Below, piece after piece: positions 18,769 to 28,021 of a stretch of 64,000 bases of DNA. Every line of letters begins with the position of its first letter. Position 1 is the stretch's first letter. A model generated the notes under the pieces. It worked only from the letters and a program-made list of their open reading frames with translations, did no database searches and was not told where the DNA came from. The translations under genes were made by a program, and so were the position numbers. Origin of the DNA: Bacillus thuringiensis (GTDB lineage: Bacteria; Bacillota; Bacilli; Bacillales; Bacillaceae_G); contig NZ_CP012099.1 in NCBI RefSeq assembly GCF_001182785.1, positions 742,501-806,500 on the forward strand. Reading direction: 5' to 3'.

Positions 18769-18873
18769 ATGTTAGATGTTGTAATGGTCGGGATTTTTAT
18801 TTTATTAGTTGCATCGATGGCAAGTCTTGCAAGTTGGTCAGATAAAGTTGTGAAAGAAGGAAAGCAATCATGA
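18769..18873 (+). CDS. 34-aa membrane micro-protein at the head of the kdp operon
   Basis: 34 aa: an acidic start, one membrane segment (VVMVGIFILLVASMASLAS), then a polar tail (WSDKVVKEGKQS). A site AGAAGAGAGGG stands before the ATG. Its stop overlaps the kdpF start (ATGATGA), so the two are translationally coupled. Small one-helix ORFs upstream of kdpF occur in other kdp operons. A Kdp accessory peptide is a reasonable inference. Confidence 0.65.
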   Translation: MLDVVMVGIFILLVASMASLASWSDKVVKEGKQS

Positions 18874-18950
18874 TGATTGTCTTATCGGTTATTGTCGCAG
18901 CAATTACAGTGTATTTAGTGTATGCATTATTAAATCCAGAGAAGTTTTAA
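18870..18950 (+). CDS. kdpF: KdpF, small subunit of the potassium-transporting ATPase
   Basis: 26 aa single-helix peptide with the KdpF signature YLVYALLNPEKF at its C-terminus. KdpF stabilises the KdpFABC complex in the membrane. The start overlaps the preceding micro-ORF and it ends 19 nt before kdpA. Confidence 0.88.
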   Translation: MMIVLSVIVAAITVYLVYALLNPEKF

Positions 18951-18969
18951 TTAGGGGGAATCATTCATT

Positions 18970-20637
18970 ATGATTTGGGTTGCAGTCATTATTACAATGC
19001 TCTTGTTTATTTTAGTAGCAAAGCCAACGGGGATTTATTTAGAAAAAGCTTTTCAAGGTAGCAAAACGTTAGATAAAGTATTCGGGCCTTTTGAAAAACT
19101 TATTTTTAAAATTACGGGTGTAAAAGCATACAATCAAACGTGGAAACAGTACGCATTATCATTAGTTTTATTAAATGGATTTATGATCGTTGTCGTATAC
19201 TTCATTTTCAGATTACAAGGTGTGCTGCCACTAAATCCAGCGCATATTGAAGGGATGGAGCCTACGCTCGCTTTTAATACAGCAATTAGTTTTATGGCTG
19301 ATACAAACTTACAGCATTATAGCGGTGAAAATGGTTTATCTTATTTATCACAATTAATCGGAATTACATTTTTAATGTTTGCGGCACCAGCAACGACATT
19401 AGCGCTCGTTATGGCTTTTATAAGAGGACTTGCTGGAAAAGAACTTGGTAACTTTTTCGTTGATTTTACGAGAGCGTTAACGAGAGTGTTTCTTCCTATC
19501 GCATTTATTGCGGCACTAGTTTTTGTCGCACTTGGTGTACCACAAACGTTAGATGGGGCGGTTACAGCACAAACGATTGAAGGTGCAAAGCAAAGTATTT
19601 TACGTGGACCTGTTGCATCATTCGTTTCCATTAAGGAACTTGGAAATAACGGCGGTGGATTTTTCGGAGCAAACTCTACGCATCCTTTCGAAAATCCAGG
19701 ACAAATGAGTAATATTTTGCAAATGATGCTTATGATGTTATTACCAACAGCACTTCCATTTACGTACGGACGAATGGTCGGAAATAAAAAACAAGGCCGC
19801 ATCCTTTTCGTGTCACTTTTTATGGTGTTTTTACTAGGATTTATAACGATTACGACATCTGAACTAAACGGGAATCCGGCATTAAATGGAATGGGTATCG
19901 AACATGTACAAGGAAGTACAGAAGGGAAAGAAGTACGATTTGGAACAGTATTTTCTTCACTATACGCAACAGTAACGACAGCTGCTGAAACTGGTGCTGT
20001 TAATACAATGCATGATACGTTAACACCAATTGGCGGTCTAGTTCCACTTGTAAATATGATGTTAAATACAGTGTATGGCGGCGTTGGAGCAGGCTTTGTA
20101 AATATTATTATGTATGCAATTATCGCGGTGTTTATATCTGGGTTAATGGTTGGACGGACACCAGAGTTTTTAGGTGAAAAGATTGAAGGTAAGGAAATGA
20201 AATTAATCGCGGTCACGATTTTATTTCATCCATTGCTCATTTTAGGATTTTCGGCATTAGCTCTTTCAACAAATTTAGGGACGGATGCTATTTCTCATTC
20301 TGGTTTCCACGGTTTAACGCAAGTTGTATATGAGTATACATCGTCAGCTGCGAATAACGGATCTGGATTTGAAGGATTAGGAGATAATACACCGTTTTGG
20401 AATATTACGACTGGTTTAGTTATGTTTTTAGGACGCTACTTTAGTTTAATTACGATGCTAGCTGTGGCAGCTTCGCTGAAAGAAAAAACGGTAGTGCCAG
20501 AAACAGTCGGAACGTTCCGCACAGATAATAGTTTATTTGGTGGTATCTTCATCGGAACAATTGTAATTGTCGGTGCATTAACATTCTTCCCGATGTTAGT
20601 ACTCGGACCAATTGCAGAATTTCTTACATTGAAGTAA
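18970..20637 (+). CDS. kdpA: potassium-transporting ATPase subunit KdpA
   Basis: 555 aa, about ten membrane segments. The channel-like, K+-binding subunit of KdpFABC. The four pore-loop regions are present, including GNNGGGFFGANSTHPFENP (about 225-243). The length is normal for the family. ATG 18970 has GGGGGAAT upstream. It is the first large gene behind the c-di-AMP riboswitch. Confidence 0.97.
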   Translation: MIWVAVIITMLLFILVAKPTGIYLEKAFQGSKTLDKVFGPFEKLIFKITGVKAYNQTWKQYALSLVLLNGFMIVVVYFIFRLQGVLPLNPAHIEGMEPTLAFNTAISFMADTNLQHYSGENGLSYLSQLIGITFLMFAAPATTLALVMAFIRGLAGKELGNFFVDFTRALTRVFLPIAFIAALVFVALGVPQTLDGAVTAQTIEGAKQSILRGPVASFVSIKELGNNGGGFFGANSTHPFENPGQMSNILQMMLMMLLPTALPFTYGRMVGNKKQGRILFVSLFMVFLLGFITITTSELNGNPALNGMGIEHVQGSTEGKEVRFGTVFSSLYATVTTAAETGAVNTMHDTLTPIGGLVPLVNMMLNTVYGGVGAGFVNIIMYAIIAVFISGLMVGRTPEFLGEKIEGKEMKLIAVTILFHPLLILGFSALALSTNLGTDAISHSGFHGLTQVVYEYTSSAANNGSGFEGLGDNTPFWNITTGLVMFLGRYFSLITMLAVAASLKEKTVVPETVGTFRTDNSLFGGIFIGTIVIVGALTFFPMLVLGPIAEFLTLK

Positions 20638-20647
20638 TGGAGGGTAA

Positions 20648-22741
20648 ATGATGAGACCGGTAGTAGTAAAAGAAAAACAATTAAATAAGTCACAAATACA
20701 TGCTGTAGAAGATGAAGTTAGACAAGCGAAAACGATGGATCGTGATATCGTAACACATGCGATGAAACAATCCGTTGCGAAATTGAATCCGAAAGTCATG
20801 ATAAAGAATCCGATTATGTTCGTTGTGGAAATTGGGTTTATCATTACGTTCATTTTATCTTTTCTTCCAAGCAGTTCTAGTAGTATACCAGGATGGTTTA
20901 ATATAACAGTTTCTCTCATTCTATTATTTACAGTTTTATTTGCGAATTTTGCAGAAGCATTAGCAGAGGGTCGTGGTAAAGCGCAAGCCGATTCTTTAAA
21001 GCAGTCGAAGAAAGATGTGTTTGCAAATGTTGTAAAAGAAAATGGAGACATTGTCCAAGTTTCAGCAACTGATCTTAGAAAAGGTGACGTTGTTATCGTA
21101 AAACAAGGAGAAATGATTCCGAATGATGGCGAAGTAATCAAAGGATTAGCATCTGTAGATGAATCTGCAATTACAGGGGAATCAGCTCCTGTTATAAAAG
21201 AAGCAGGCGGTGATTTTTGTTCCGTAACAGGTGGAACGATGGTCGTAAGTGATGAAATTACAATTGTCATTACGAGTAATCCTGGTGAATCATTTATCGA
21301 CAAAATGATTTCTTTAGTAGAAGGAGCTGCTCGTCAAAAAACGCCAAATGAAATTGCTTTAAATACAGTATTAACGAGCTTAACTCTTATTTTCTTGATC
21401 GTCGTTGTGACGTTGCCGATTTTTACAAATTATTTAGGTTTTCAAATTGATACAGCTGTACTCGTAGCATTGTTAGTATGTTTAATTCCAACGACAATTG
21501 GTGGTTTGCTATCAGCGATTGGTATTGCTGGGATGGACCGGGTGACAAAATTTAACGTGCTAGCGATGTCAGGGAAAGCAGTAGAAGCTGCGGGCGATAT
21601 TAATACAATTATTTTAGATAAAACAGGTACAATTACTTTTGGGAACCGGATGGCTCATACATTATTGCCTGTAGGAAATGAAACGATTGAGCAAGTTGGA
21701 AAGTGGGCCGCTATTAGTTCTGTTTTAGATGAAACGCCAGAAGGTCGATCTGTTATCGAGTATGTGCAGGGAAAATCTATATCATATAATAGAGAACTTG
21801 CAGAACAAGGGGAGTTTGTTCCGTTTAAAGCAGAAACGAGAATGAGTGGTGTTGATTTACAAGACGGAACGAAAGTGAGAAAAGGTGCTGTCGGTGCCGT
21901 TATTGAATGGGTTGGGTCACAAGGTGGAACAATTCCGAAAGATGTAAATCAAAAAGCAGACTTAATTTCAAAAGAGGGCGGAACACCACTTGTAGTTGCA
22001 GTAGATAATCGTATTTACGGTTTAATTTATTTAAAGGATACAGTAAAACCGGGTATGCGTGAGCGTTTTGAACAGTTGCGCCAAATGGGGATTAAAACGG
22101 TCATGTGTACAGGTGATAATCCGTTAACAGCAGCAACGATTGCAAAAGAAGCAGGGGTAGATGAATTCGTTGCCGAGTGTAAACCAGAAGATAAGATTGC
22201 TGTTATTAAAGCAGAGCAAGATAAAGGGAAACTTGTAGCGATGACAGGTGATGGCACAAATGATGCTCCGGCATTAGCACAGGCTGACGTTGGATTAGCG
22301 ATGAATAGTGGTACGACAGCTGCGAAAGAAGCAGCAAATATGATTGATTTAGACTCGAATCCAACGAAAATTATTGAGGTTGTAGGAATTGGGAAGCAAT
22401 TGTTAATGACACGTGGTGCGTTGACGACATTTAGTATTGCGAATGATATAGCGAAATATTTTGCAATTATTCCAGCAATGTTTACACTTGCGATTCCGCA
22501 AATGGAAGCACTAAACATAATGAAGTTAACATCACCACTGTCAGCGATTTTATCAGCATTAATATTTAACGCTGTTATTATTCCACTACTCATTCCGTTA
22601 GCGATGAAAGGTATCGCATATAAACCGATGAGTTCTAATGCATTGCTTAGCCGAAACTTACTTATTTATGGACTTGGCGGAGTGATTGTTCCATTCATTG
22701 GAATTAAGGTAATTGATATAATTGTCGGCTTGTTCATATAA
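20648..22741 (+). CDS. kdpB: potassium-transporting ATPase ATP-binding subunit KdpB
   Basis: 697 aa P-type ATPase that powers K+ uptake. The motifs are intact: ITGESAPV (actuator), phosphorylation site [17 protein letters not shown] and the hinge [12 protein letters not shown]. It carries about seven membrane segments. A second ATG 3 nt downstream is equally possible given the GGAGGG spacing. It follows kdpA by 10 nt. Confidence 0.97.
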   Translation: MMRPVVVKEKQLNKSQIHAVEDEVRQAKTMDRDIVTHAMKQSVAKLNPKVMIKNPIMFVVEIGFIITFILSFLPSSSSSIPGWFNITVSLILLFTVLFANFAEALAEGRGKAQADSLKQSKKDVFANVVKENGDIVQVSATDLRKGDVVIVKQGEMIPNDGEVIKGLASVDESAITGESAPVIKEAGGDFCSVTGGTMVVSDEITIVITSNPGESFIDKMISLVEGAARQKTPNEIALNTVLTSLTLIFLIVVVTLPIFTNYLGFQIDTAVLVALLVCLIPTTIGGLLSAIGIAGMDRVTKFNVLAMSGKAVEAAGDINTIILDKTGTITFGNRMAHTLLPVGNETIEQVGKWAAISSVLDETPEGRSVIEYVQGKSISYNRELAEQGEFVPFKAETRMSGVDLQDGTKVRKGAVGAVIEWVGSQGGTIPKDVNQKADLISKEGGTPLVVAVDNRIYGLIYLKDTVKPGMRERFEQLRQMGIKTVMCTGDNPLTAATIAKEAGVDEFVAECKPEDKIAVIKAEQDKGKLVAMTGDGTNDAPALAQADVGLAMNSGTTAAKEAANMIDLDSNPTKIIEVVGIGKQLLMTRGALTTFSIANDIAKYFAIIPAMFTLAIPQMEALNIMKLTSPLSAILSALIFNAVIIPLLIPLAMKGIAYKPMSSNALLSRNLLIYGLGGVIVPFIGIKVIDIIVGLFI

Positions 22742-22757
22742 GGAAGAGGGGAAAAAG

Positions 22758-23339
22758 ATGGAGAAGAAACAAAGTATACTATCACCAATTATCCGTATTA
22801 CTTTTACATTTCTAGTGTTGTGTGGACTTGTATACCCACTTATTGTTACTGGTATTGCACAAGCCGTGATGAAGGATAATGCGGATGGAAGTCTAATATA
22901 TAATGATAAAAATGAAGTGATTGGTTCTAAATTAATCGGGCAAAACTTCACGGATCCACGTTATTTTCAAGGGCGTGTTTCTAGTATTGAATATAAGGCT
23001 GAAGCATCTGGTTCAAATAACTATGCACCATCTAATCCAGATTTAGCAAAACGAGTAGAGAAAAGTATTGTGGACTGGAAGGAAAAAAATCCAGCTGTTC
23101 CAGTTACAGAAGTACCGATAGATTTAGTGACAAATTCAGGTTCAGGGCTTGATCCTGATATTAGTCCAAAGGCGGCCTCTGTGCAGGTGGATCGTATCTC
23201 GAAATTAACGAATATTCCGAAAGAAAAACTTGATCAATTGATTAAAGATCAAACAGAAGGTACTGCACTTGGTTTATTTGGAGAAGATCGAGTGAACGTC
23301 TTAAAGCTAAATTTAGCATTACAGAAATTAATGAAATAG
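22758..23339 (+). CDS. kdpC: potassium-transporting ATPase subunit KdpC
   Basis: 193 aa. One N-terminal membrane helix (about 10-32) and an extracellular domain with the family motifs [18 protein letters not shown] and [14 protein letters not shown]. KdpC assists ATP binding and assembly. ATG 22758 is chosen for the AGGAAGAGGGG site 6-8 nt upstream. Confidence 0.95.
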   Translation: MEKKQSILSPIIRITFTFLVLCGLVYPLIVTGIAQAVMKDNADGSLIYNDKNEVIGSKLIGQNFTDPRYFQGRVSSIEYKAEASGSNNYAPSNPDLAKRVEKSIVDWKEKNPAVPVTEVPIDLVTNSGSGLDPDISPKAASVQVDRISKLTNIPKEKLDQLIKDQTEGTALGLFGEDRVNVLKLNLALQKLMK

Positions 23340-23346
23340 TAATAGT

Positions 23347-23376
23347 GCTACCTCAATCTAACGGATTGAGGTAGCG
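23347..23376 (+). terminator. hairpin between kdpC and kdpD
   Basis: Perfect 12-bp stem GCTACCTCAATC / GATTGAGGTAGC with a 5-nt loop and only a short T-run after GCG. It is likely a weak terminator or a 3' stabiliser lowering expression of the downstream kdpD-like gene. Confidence 0.55.
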
Positions 23377-23404
23377 TTGTTTCGAATGAAAGGTAGTGTT
23401 TATT

Positions 23405-24550
23405 TTGTATGCAGATGATTATGAACCGAAGTTTCAAAGGCGAACGCCAGAGGAATATTTAGAATATATTCGGCAACAAAATCGGGGAAAGTTAAAGCTA
23501 TATGTAGGAGCAGCTCCAGGCGTAGGAAAAAGTTATAAAATGCTCTTTGATGCAAGAGAAATGAAAAAAGATGGAATTGATATTGTAATTGGTTTAATTG
23601 AAACGCACGGGAGAAAAGAAACAGAAGAAGCAATTGCTGATTTAGAGAAAGTTCCTTTGAAAGAAATACAGTATAAAGGAAAGGTATTTTATGAACTCGA
23701 TGTGGAAGGAATTATAAAACGTGCGCCGCAAGTTGTTGTAGTGGATGAACTTGCGCATAGTAATGTTCCTGGTTCTAAACATAAGAAACGTTATATGGAT
23801 GTGCAGGAATTGTTAGAGGCTGGTATATCGGTATTATCAGCTTTTAATATTCAACATTTGGAAAGTGTTCATGATATTGTAGCTCAAATTACGAATGTAA
23901 AAGTAAGAGAACGAATTCCAGATTTTATTTTACAAAAAGCAAATGAAATTCAGCTCGTTGATGCAACGCCCGAGGTATTAAGGAAGAGACTAATAGACGG
24001 AAAGATATATAAAGAAGAAAAAATTCAGCAAAGTTTACAAAATTTCTTTACGCTTAATAATTTAGGAGCACTTAGGGAATTATCACTTCGTGAAGTGGCA
24101 GATGATATGGACGAGAAAATTAGCCAAACAGTAATAGAACCGATTGGCGTAAAAGAAAAAATTCTTGTTTGTGTACAATACAGTTCAACAGCGGAGAAAT
24201 TAATACGACGGGGATGGCGCATGGCTGATCGGTTAAATGCTGAATTGTACGTATTAAACGTTGAGAGGGAAAATATAGATTCTCTTTCAGCAGGTAAAAA
24301 ACAAACAATTGAAGAGTGGAAATCGTTAACGAATCAATTTGATGCGAGTTTTGTATTAGAAGAGGCGAAAGGAAGAAAGCCAGCAGATGTTATTATTGAA
24401 GCCGCAAAAAGATTACAGGTAACGCAAATTTTACTTGGACAATCGGCTAGAACAAGGTGGGAAGAAATACGAAAAGGCTCTATTGTAAATGAAATTATGA
24501 GACAAACAAAGTATATTGATATTCATATTGTTGCGGATCAAAGAGGGTAA
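23405..24550 (+). CDS. kdpD: short KdpD: sensor module without histidine kinase
   Basis: About 381 aa. Residues ~25-235 form the KdpD sensor domain with Walker A GAAPGVGKSYKM and the VVVDELAHSN motif. Residues ~245-380 form a universal-stress-protein domain. Full KdpD is about 900 aa; the four membrane helices, GAF-like region and histidine kinase are absent. The gene ends cleanly with a terminator, and no kinase remnant or kdpE follows. Short KdpD forms are known in some bacteria. The start is uncertain: GTG 23396 is too close to the AAAGG site, TTG 23405 fits better. It probably acts post-transcriptionally on Kdp or binds a nucleotide; c-di-AMP binding to KdpD USP domains is known in Staphylococcus aureus but untested here. 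Confidence 0.88.
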   Translation: MYADDYEPKFQRRTPEEYLEYIRQQNRGKLKLYVGAAPGVGKSYKMLFDAREMKKDGIDIVIGLIETHGRKETEEAIADLEKVPLKEIQYKGKVFYELDVEGIIKRAPQVVVVDELAHSNVPGSKHKKRYMDVQELLEAGISVLSAFNIQHLESVHDIVAQITNVKVRERIPDFILQKANEIQLVDATPEVLRKRLIDGKIYKEEKIQQSLQNFFTLNNLGALRELSLREVADDMDEKISQTVIEPIGVKEKILVCVQYSSTAEKLIRRGWRMADRLNAELYVLNVERENIDSLSAGKKQTIEEWKSLTNQFDASFVLEEAKGRKPADVIIEAAKRLQVTQILLGQSARTRWEEIRKGSIVNEIMRQTKYIDIHIVADQRG

Positions 24551-24584
24551 AATAGAGCCGACCTTTTTGGGGGCTCTATTTTAC
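24550..24584. terminator. bidirectional terminator between kdpD and the MFS gene
   Basis: AAAATAGAGCC pairs with GGCTCTATTTT around a T-rich loop and is flanked by T-runs on both strands. It serves the two convergent genes and overlaps both stop regions. Confidence 0.85.
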
Positions 24585-25757
24585 TTTTTGTACAGCATGA
24601 AAACTTAGCATTTTCATTGCATATAAGATTACAAGTAAAAACATAATTGCACCTAGGAAGAAAATCCAAAAGTAATTTTGGTTAAATAAAAGAAATCCAC
24701 CTAGAAGTGGCCCTGTGCTCATACCGAGATAGCGGATGAAGTTGTACATACCGATAGCTGTTGCACGTTCTTGCACGAATTCTTCTGTTAATAAAGTAGT
24801 GTGAGTTGGCATAGAAAGTCCCATACTAAAACCGTACAAAGATGTAACGATAATGATGAATGGGATATTGATGCTATATGTGAAAGAGAATAAAACGACA
24901 CATATAATATTGAAGAAACTCGTAATAAATAAAGCTTGCTTTGTTGTGAGGCGTTTTGGAAAAAACTTGTAGCAAAAACTTCCTAGCATGATAGAAAGAG
25001 ACATTGGTACAAACACAAGACCAATTTCACTTGCAGCTAGATGAAATGAATTTGTTAAAATGTTCGGTAAAAAAACGAGAAAGCAAAAGTAAATACAAAA
25101 TTGAATGAAGCCAATAAGAGTAATAGAAAATCCAGTTTTATTTTTTAAGATAAGAGAGTAATTCTTTTGTGCTTTAGACTGCTTAATTACATTTGGCTTT
25201 GTTTCTGGAAGTAGTGAAATGTTTATAATTAATAAGATAATGCCAAGTGTAGATAAAAAGAGGAATACAGATAAGTGACCATTTATACTGCCAAGATAAC
25301 CACCTATGAGTGGAGCCATTGCAGGTGCGAGGGCAAGTAACATTTGGTATAGGCTCATCGCTTCTCCGCGTTCTTTTCCTTCAAATAAATCGCCGATAAT
25401 CGTTGCTGAAACTACAGGTATAGCCGCTATTCCTATAGCTTGAACAGCTCTAAAAAAGAGAAATAAATAAATGTTTGCCGAAAAAGCACATCCGATTGAA
25501 CCAATTGTACTAATGACTAAACTAGGGATAAGGACAGATTTTCTCCCTTTTGTATCAATTAAAGGTCCATATACGAGCTGCATAATTGCAAGAACGAATG
25601 TGAAAAGTGAAACTGTTACATTTACAAGATAAAGAGAAGTGTGAAAAGAATTTTGAATCATCGGTAAGATAGGTGTGTAAATATTTTGAGCGAAGGAACC
25701 GAGTAAGGCACTAATACAGACAACATATAAAATGAAAGTTAGTTTAGATTTTTTCAT
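24576..25757 (-). CDS. MFS multidrug-type exporter
   Basis: 393 aa, 12 membrane segments, Major Facilitator Superfamily of the Bcr/CflA or DHA1 type. The loop 2-3 motif YGPLIDTKGRKSVL (about 62-75) and the antiporter-type motif C region near 125-155 (MLLALAPAMAPLIGGYLGS) indicate a drug/proton antiporter. The promoter region lies over a GTTTCCTTGGAAAC palindrome shared with the divergent MarR gene, so it is likely the target of that repressor. The substrate is unknown. Confidence 0.88.
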   Translation of the reverse strand: MKKSKLTFILYVVCISALLGSFAQNIYTPILPMIQNSFHTSLYLVNVTVSLFTFVLAIMQLVYGPLIDTKGRKSVLIPSLVISTIGSIGCAFSANIYLFLFFRAVQAIGIAAIPVVSATIIGDLFEGKERGEAMSLYQMLLALAPAMAPLIGGYLGSINGHLSVFLFLSTLGIILLIINISLLPETKPNVIKQSKAQKNYSLILKNKTGFSITLIGFIQFCIYFCFLVFLPNILTNSFHLAASEIGLVFVPMSLSIMLGSFCYKFFPKRLTTKQALFITSFFNIICVVLFSFTYSINIPFIIIVTSLYGFSMGLSMPTHTTLLTEEFVQERATAIGMYNFIRYLGMSTGPLLGGFLLFNQNYFWIFFLGAIMFLLVILYAMKMLSFHAVQKVK

Positions 25758-25776
25758 CTTTTTAACCTCCTTGTAT

Positions 25777-25798
25777 TTTAGTTTCCTTGGAAACTAAA
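25777..25798. promoter_or_regulatory. operator palindrome 1 (MarR-type)
   Basis: TTTAGTTTCC-TT-GGAAACTAAA, a perfect 10-bp inverted repeat directly before the MFS gene. The same core recurs at 25868-25881. Confidence 0.7.
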
Positions 25799-25865
25799 TT
25801 TATTTTAACATGATTTTCTCACTTGTAAAGATGAAAATTTTTTTTTAAAATGGTATATAGTTAAA

Positions 25866-25883
25866 TTGTTTCTTTGGAAACTT
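25866..25883. promoter_or_regulatory. operator palindrome 2 (MarR-type)
   Basis: TTGTTTCTTTGGAAACTT, matching operator 1 at GTTTC-TTGGAAAC. It ends just before the AGGAGG site of the MarR gene, placing it to block that gene as well. Confidence 0.65.
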
Positions 25884-25897
25884 AGGAGGCGAACGGA

Positions 25898-26359
25898 TTG
25901 AAGCATACAACGAAGCAAATGGAAATACTGTCGGACATTCGTACACTTTTGCATAAAAAAGAAGAACATTTAAAACGACAAAACGAGAAGTTTCTTTATG
26001 AGACAGGTGTAAGTAGTATGTCTTTATCTGAGTTACATGTAATCGAATGTATCGGAAAAAATGGTTTGATGAATGTAACGGCAATTACGACAGAAATGGG
26101 CATGACGAAGGGAGCAATCTCTAAAATTTGTACGAAGTTGTTTCAAAAGCAATTCGTTGAGAAGATGCAAATGTTAGATAATCAGAAGGAAATCTTCTTC
26201 CGTTTAACGGAAAGTGGAAATGAAATATATATAGCTCATGAAAAATTGCATAAAAAAGCTGAAGAAAAGTGGCTGTTACTTTTAGATGGATATACGAAAG
26301 AAGAGCAAGACTTTATTCAAAGGTTTATAAAGGATGTCTCCGATCATTTGGAAATATAA
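25898..26359 (+). CDS. MarR-family transcriptional regulator
   Basis: 153 aa winged-helix repressor. The recognition-helix region MNVTAITTEMGMTKGAISKICTKL (about 58-81) and wing residues around QKEIFFRLTESG are typical of MarR. TTG start with AGGAGG 8 nt upstream. It is divergent from the MFS exporter with paired palindromes between them, a classic arrangement for an autoregulated efflux repressor. Confidence 0.9.
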   Translation: MKHTTKQMEILSDIRTLLHKKEEHLKRQNEKFLYETGVSSMSLSELHVIECIGKNGLMNVTAITTEMGMTKGAISKICTKLFQKQFVEKMQMLDNQKEIFFRLTESGNEIYIAHEKLHKKAEEKWLLLLDGYTKEEQDFIQRFIKDVSDHLEI

Positions 26360-26487
26360 TTGGAATAAAAAACTCCTTTTTCTCAAGTCTTTTGAATATA
26401 ATTTCTGAAAGAACTCATATATAATAGAAAAAGATACTTAACATGGTGAATAATTAAAGAGTCAATATATATAGAGGAGCGAGTAAC

Positions 26488-27342
26488 ATGCTTGAAAATA
26501 CGGGTTTAGTATTAGAGGGCGGCGGTATGCGTGGTGTATATACGGGTGGGATATTAGAATACTTTATGGAACAAGATTTATATTTTCCATATGTAATCGG
26601 TGTATCAGCTGGTGCTTGTCATGCAGCGTCGTATCTTTCCAGACAAAGAAATAGAAATAAAACGGTCAATATTGATTATGCATCACATCCGAAATATTTG
26701 TCGTATAAAAACTTATGGAGAAAACGTCAGCTATTTGATATGGATTTCATTTTTCATGAAATTCCAGAAAAGCATGTTCCGTTTGATTTTGAAACATATT
26801 TTAATAGCCCAGAACGTTTCCTTGTAGGAACGACGGATTGTGAAACTGGACAATCTGTTTATTTTGAGAAAGAAGGAACGAATGATGATGCACTAAATTT
26901 ATTACAAGCGTCTAGTTCATTGCCTTTCATTGCACCAGTAGTAAATTATCGTGGTAAGCAGTTATTAGATGGCGGGATTTCTGATCCAATTCCAGTTCGT
27001 AAAGCACAGGAAGATGGATTTAAAAAATCAGTCGTTATTTTAACGAGAAATCATGGTTACGCGAAGAAAAAATCAAAATTCGGATGGATTGCAGGAAAAG
27101 CTTATAAAAAATATCCGAATCTTGTTAACACGATGTTGAATCGTTATGAAGTGTATAATGAAACACTTCACTATATTGAAAAAGAAGAGCAAGCTGGTAA
27201 TTTATTTGTTATTCGCCCAGAAGTGCCGCTTCAAGTAGATCGTATGGAAAAAGATACAGCAAAACTACAAAGTTTATACGAGCAAGGCTATGAAGATGCA
27301 AAGAGACAATTTGCAGATTTACAGGCGTTCTTACAAAAATAA
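26488..27342 (+). CDS. patatin-like phospholipase
   Basis: 284 aa. The catalytic dyad motifs of patatin hydrolases are complete: oxyanion loop LEGGGMRGVYTGG (9-21), nucleophile elbow GVSAG (Ser about 40) and DGGISDPIPV (Asp about 162). No signal peptide, so it is a cytosolic or membrane-associated acyl hydrolase of the YjjU type. A GAGGAGCGAG site precedes the ATG. Monocistronic, with a terminator after it. Confidence 0.93.
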   Translation: MLENTGLVLEGGGMRGVYTGGILEYFMEQDLYFPYVIGVSAGACHAASYLSRQRNRNKTVNIDYASHPKYLSYKNLWRKRQLFDMDFIFHEIPEKHVPFDFETYFNSPERFLVGTTDCETGQSVYFEKEGTNDDALNLLQASSSLPFIAPVVNYRGKQLLDGGISDPIPVRKAQEDGFKKSVVILTRNHGYAKKKSKFGWIAGKAYKKYPNLVNTMLNRYEVYNETLHYIEKEEQAGNLFVIRPEVPLQVDRMEKDTAKLQSLYEQGYEDAKRQFADLQAFLQK

Positions 27343-27348
27343 TAATTA

Positions 27349-27382
27349 GGCTGTGGAGATGGAGTTCTCTGCAGTCTTTTTT
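27349..27382 (+). terminator. terminator after the patatin gene
   Basis: GGCTGTGGAGA pairs with TCTCTGCAGTC (three G-U pairs) and is followed by TTTTTTGT. Confidence 0.8.
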
Positions 27383-27538
27383 GTATTACTTGCTTATGTT
27401 ACTTTTAAAAAATGTATGAATGTTTAAGTGTTTAAAGAGTTTGTAAAACATTGGGGCGTCGTATTGAGGAGAATTTACTTGAGAGGTATTATGACGATGT
27501 AGCGCTACTAAACTATTAAATTTATGAGGTGATTGTTA

Positions 27539-27934
27539 ATGAAAGGAAAAGTTTTTTCAATTACGACTTTAGTATTATTAGCAACATCAATCTCAACAAG
27601 TGCATTTTATCCAACTCTAAGCGGTCACAAAAGCGGTAACCTACTATCTTACAGAGCTCAAACTACTACGAATCAAAATGCATCTCGTTGTTCAGTAGCA
27701 ATTTCTTTTATTAAATCAAATGGAAATAATTCATATATTGAAAGCGCTTCAGATAAATTAGGATCCCATGAATCTGGAAGAGCATTAAACGCAACTGTGA
27801 GTAATGGTGCATATAACGCCTTTGGTGCAAAAGGACTATACTCGGAGCATTATGCAAATGAGAATAATGACTATCAAGAAGATACACACAAAGGTACTTT
27901 TGATAGTAACGGTAACTTACGATTACAGTGGTAA
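27539..27934 (+). CDS. lactococcin-972-like secreted bacteriocin precursor
   Basis: 131 aa with an N-terminal signal peptide (KGKVFSITTLVLLATSISTSA, likely cut after about residue 22). The mature part is small, rich in Ser, Asn, Gly and Tyr, with a single Cys and a C-terminal Trp. The 'SHESGRALNATVSNG' and 'YSEHYANENND' stretches resemble the lactococcin 972 family, which blocks lipid II. The identification rests mainly on context: two FtsX-like membrane proteins and an ABC ATPase follow, as in lactococcin-972 immunity/export loci. ATG 27539 fits the GAGGTGA site. Killing activity is not shown. Confidence 0.68.
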   Translation: MKGKVFSITTLVLLATSISTSAFYPTLSGHKSGNLLSYRAQTTTNQNASRCSVAISFIKSNGNNSYIESASDKLGSHESGRALNATVSNGAYNAFGAKGLYSEHYANENNDYQEDTHKGTFDSNGNLRLQW

Positions 27935-27974
27935 AAAGCATTAAACAGTTGTCTTTATAAATATTTGGATAAGG

Positions 27975-28005
27975 AGAAGGGGATGTTCATCATCTCCTTC
28001 TTATT
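27975..28005 (+). terminator. attenuator hairpin between bacteriocin and transporter genes
   Basis: AGAAGGGGATG pairs with CATCTCCTTCT (11 bp, one G-U) around TTCAT, followed by TATTT. With its weak T-run it probably gives partial read-through, so the secreted peptide would be made in excess over the membrane proteins. Confidence 0.6.
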
Positions 28006-28021
28006 TAAAAGGAGTAGAGAC

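Noticed and set aside
19341..20216. Minus-strand 291-codon frame opposite kdpA
   Set aside because: Antisense frame of kdpA, which is intact and family-length.
20596..22593. Minus-strand frames of 188-235 codons opposite kdpB
   Set aside because: Antisense of kdpB; no start signals.
23405..24584. Short KdpD as a frameshifted or truncated full KdpD
   Set aside because: The gene ends in a clean stop and terminator, and the sequence after it holds no kinase or KdpE remnant, so it reads as a natural short form.
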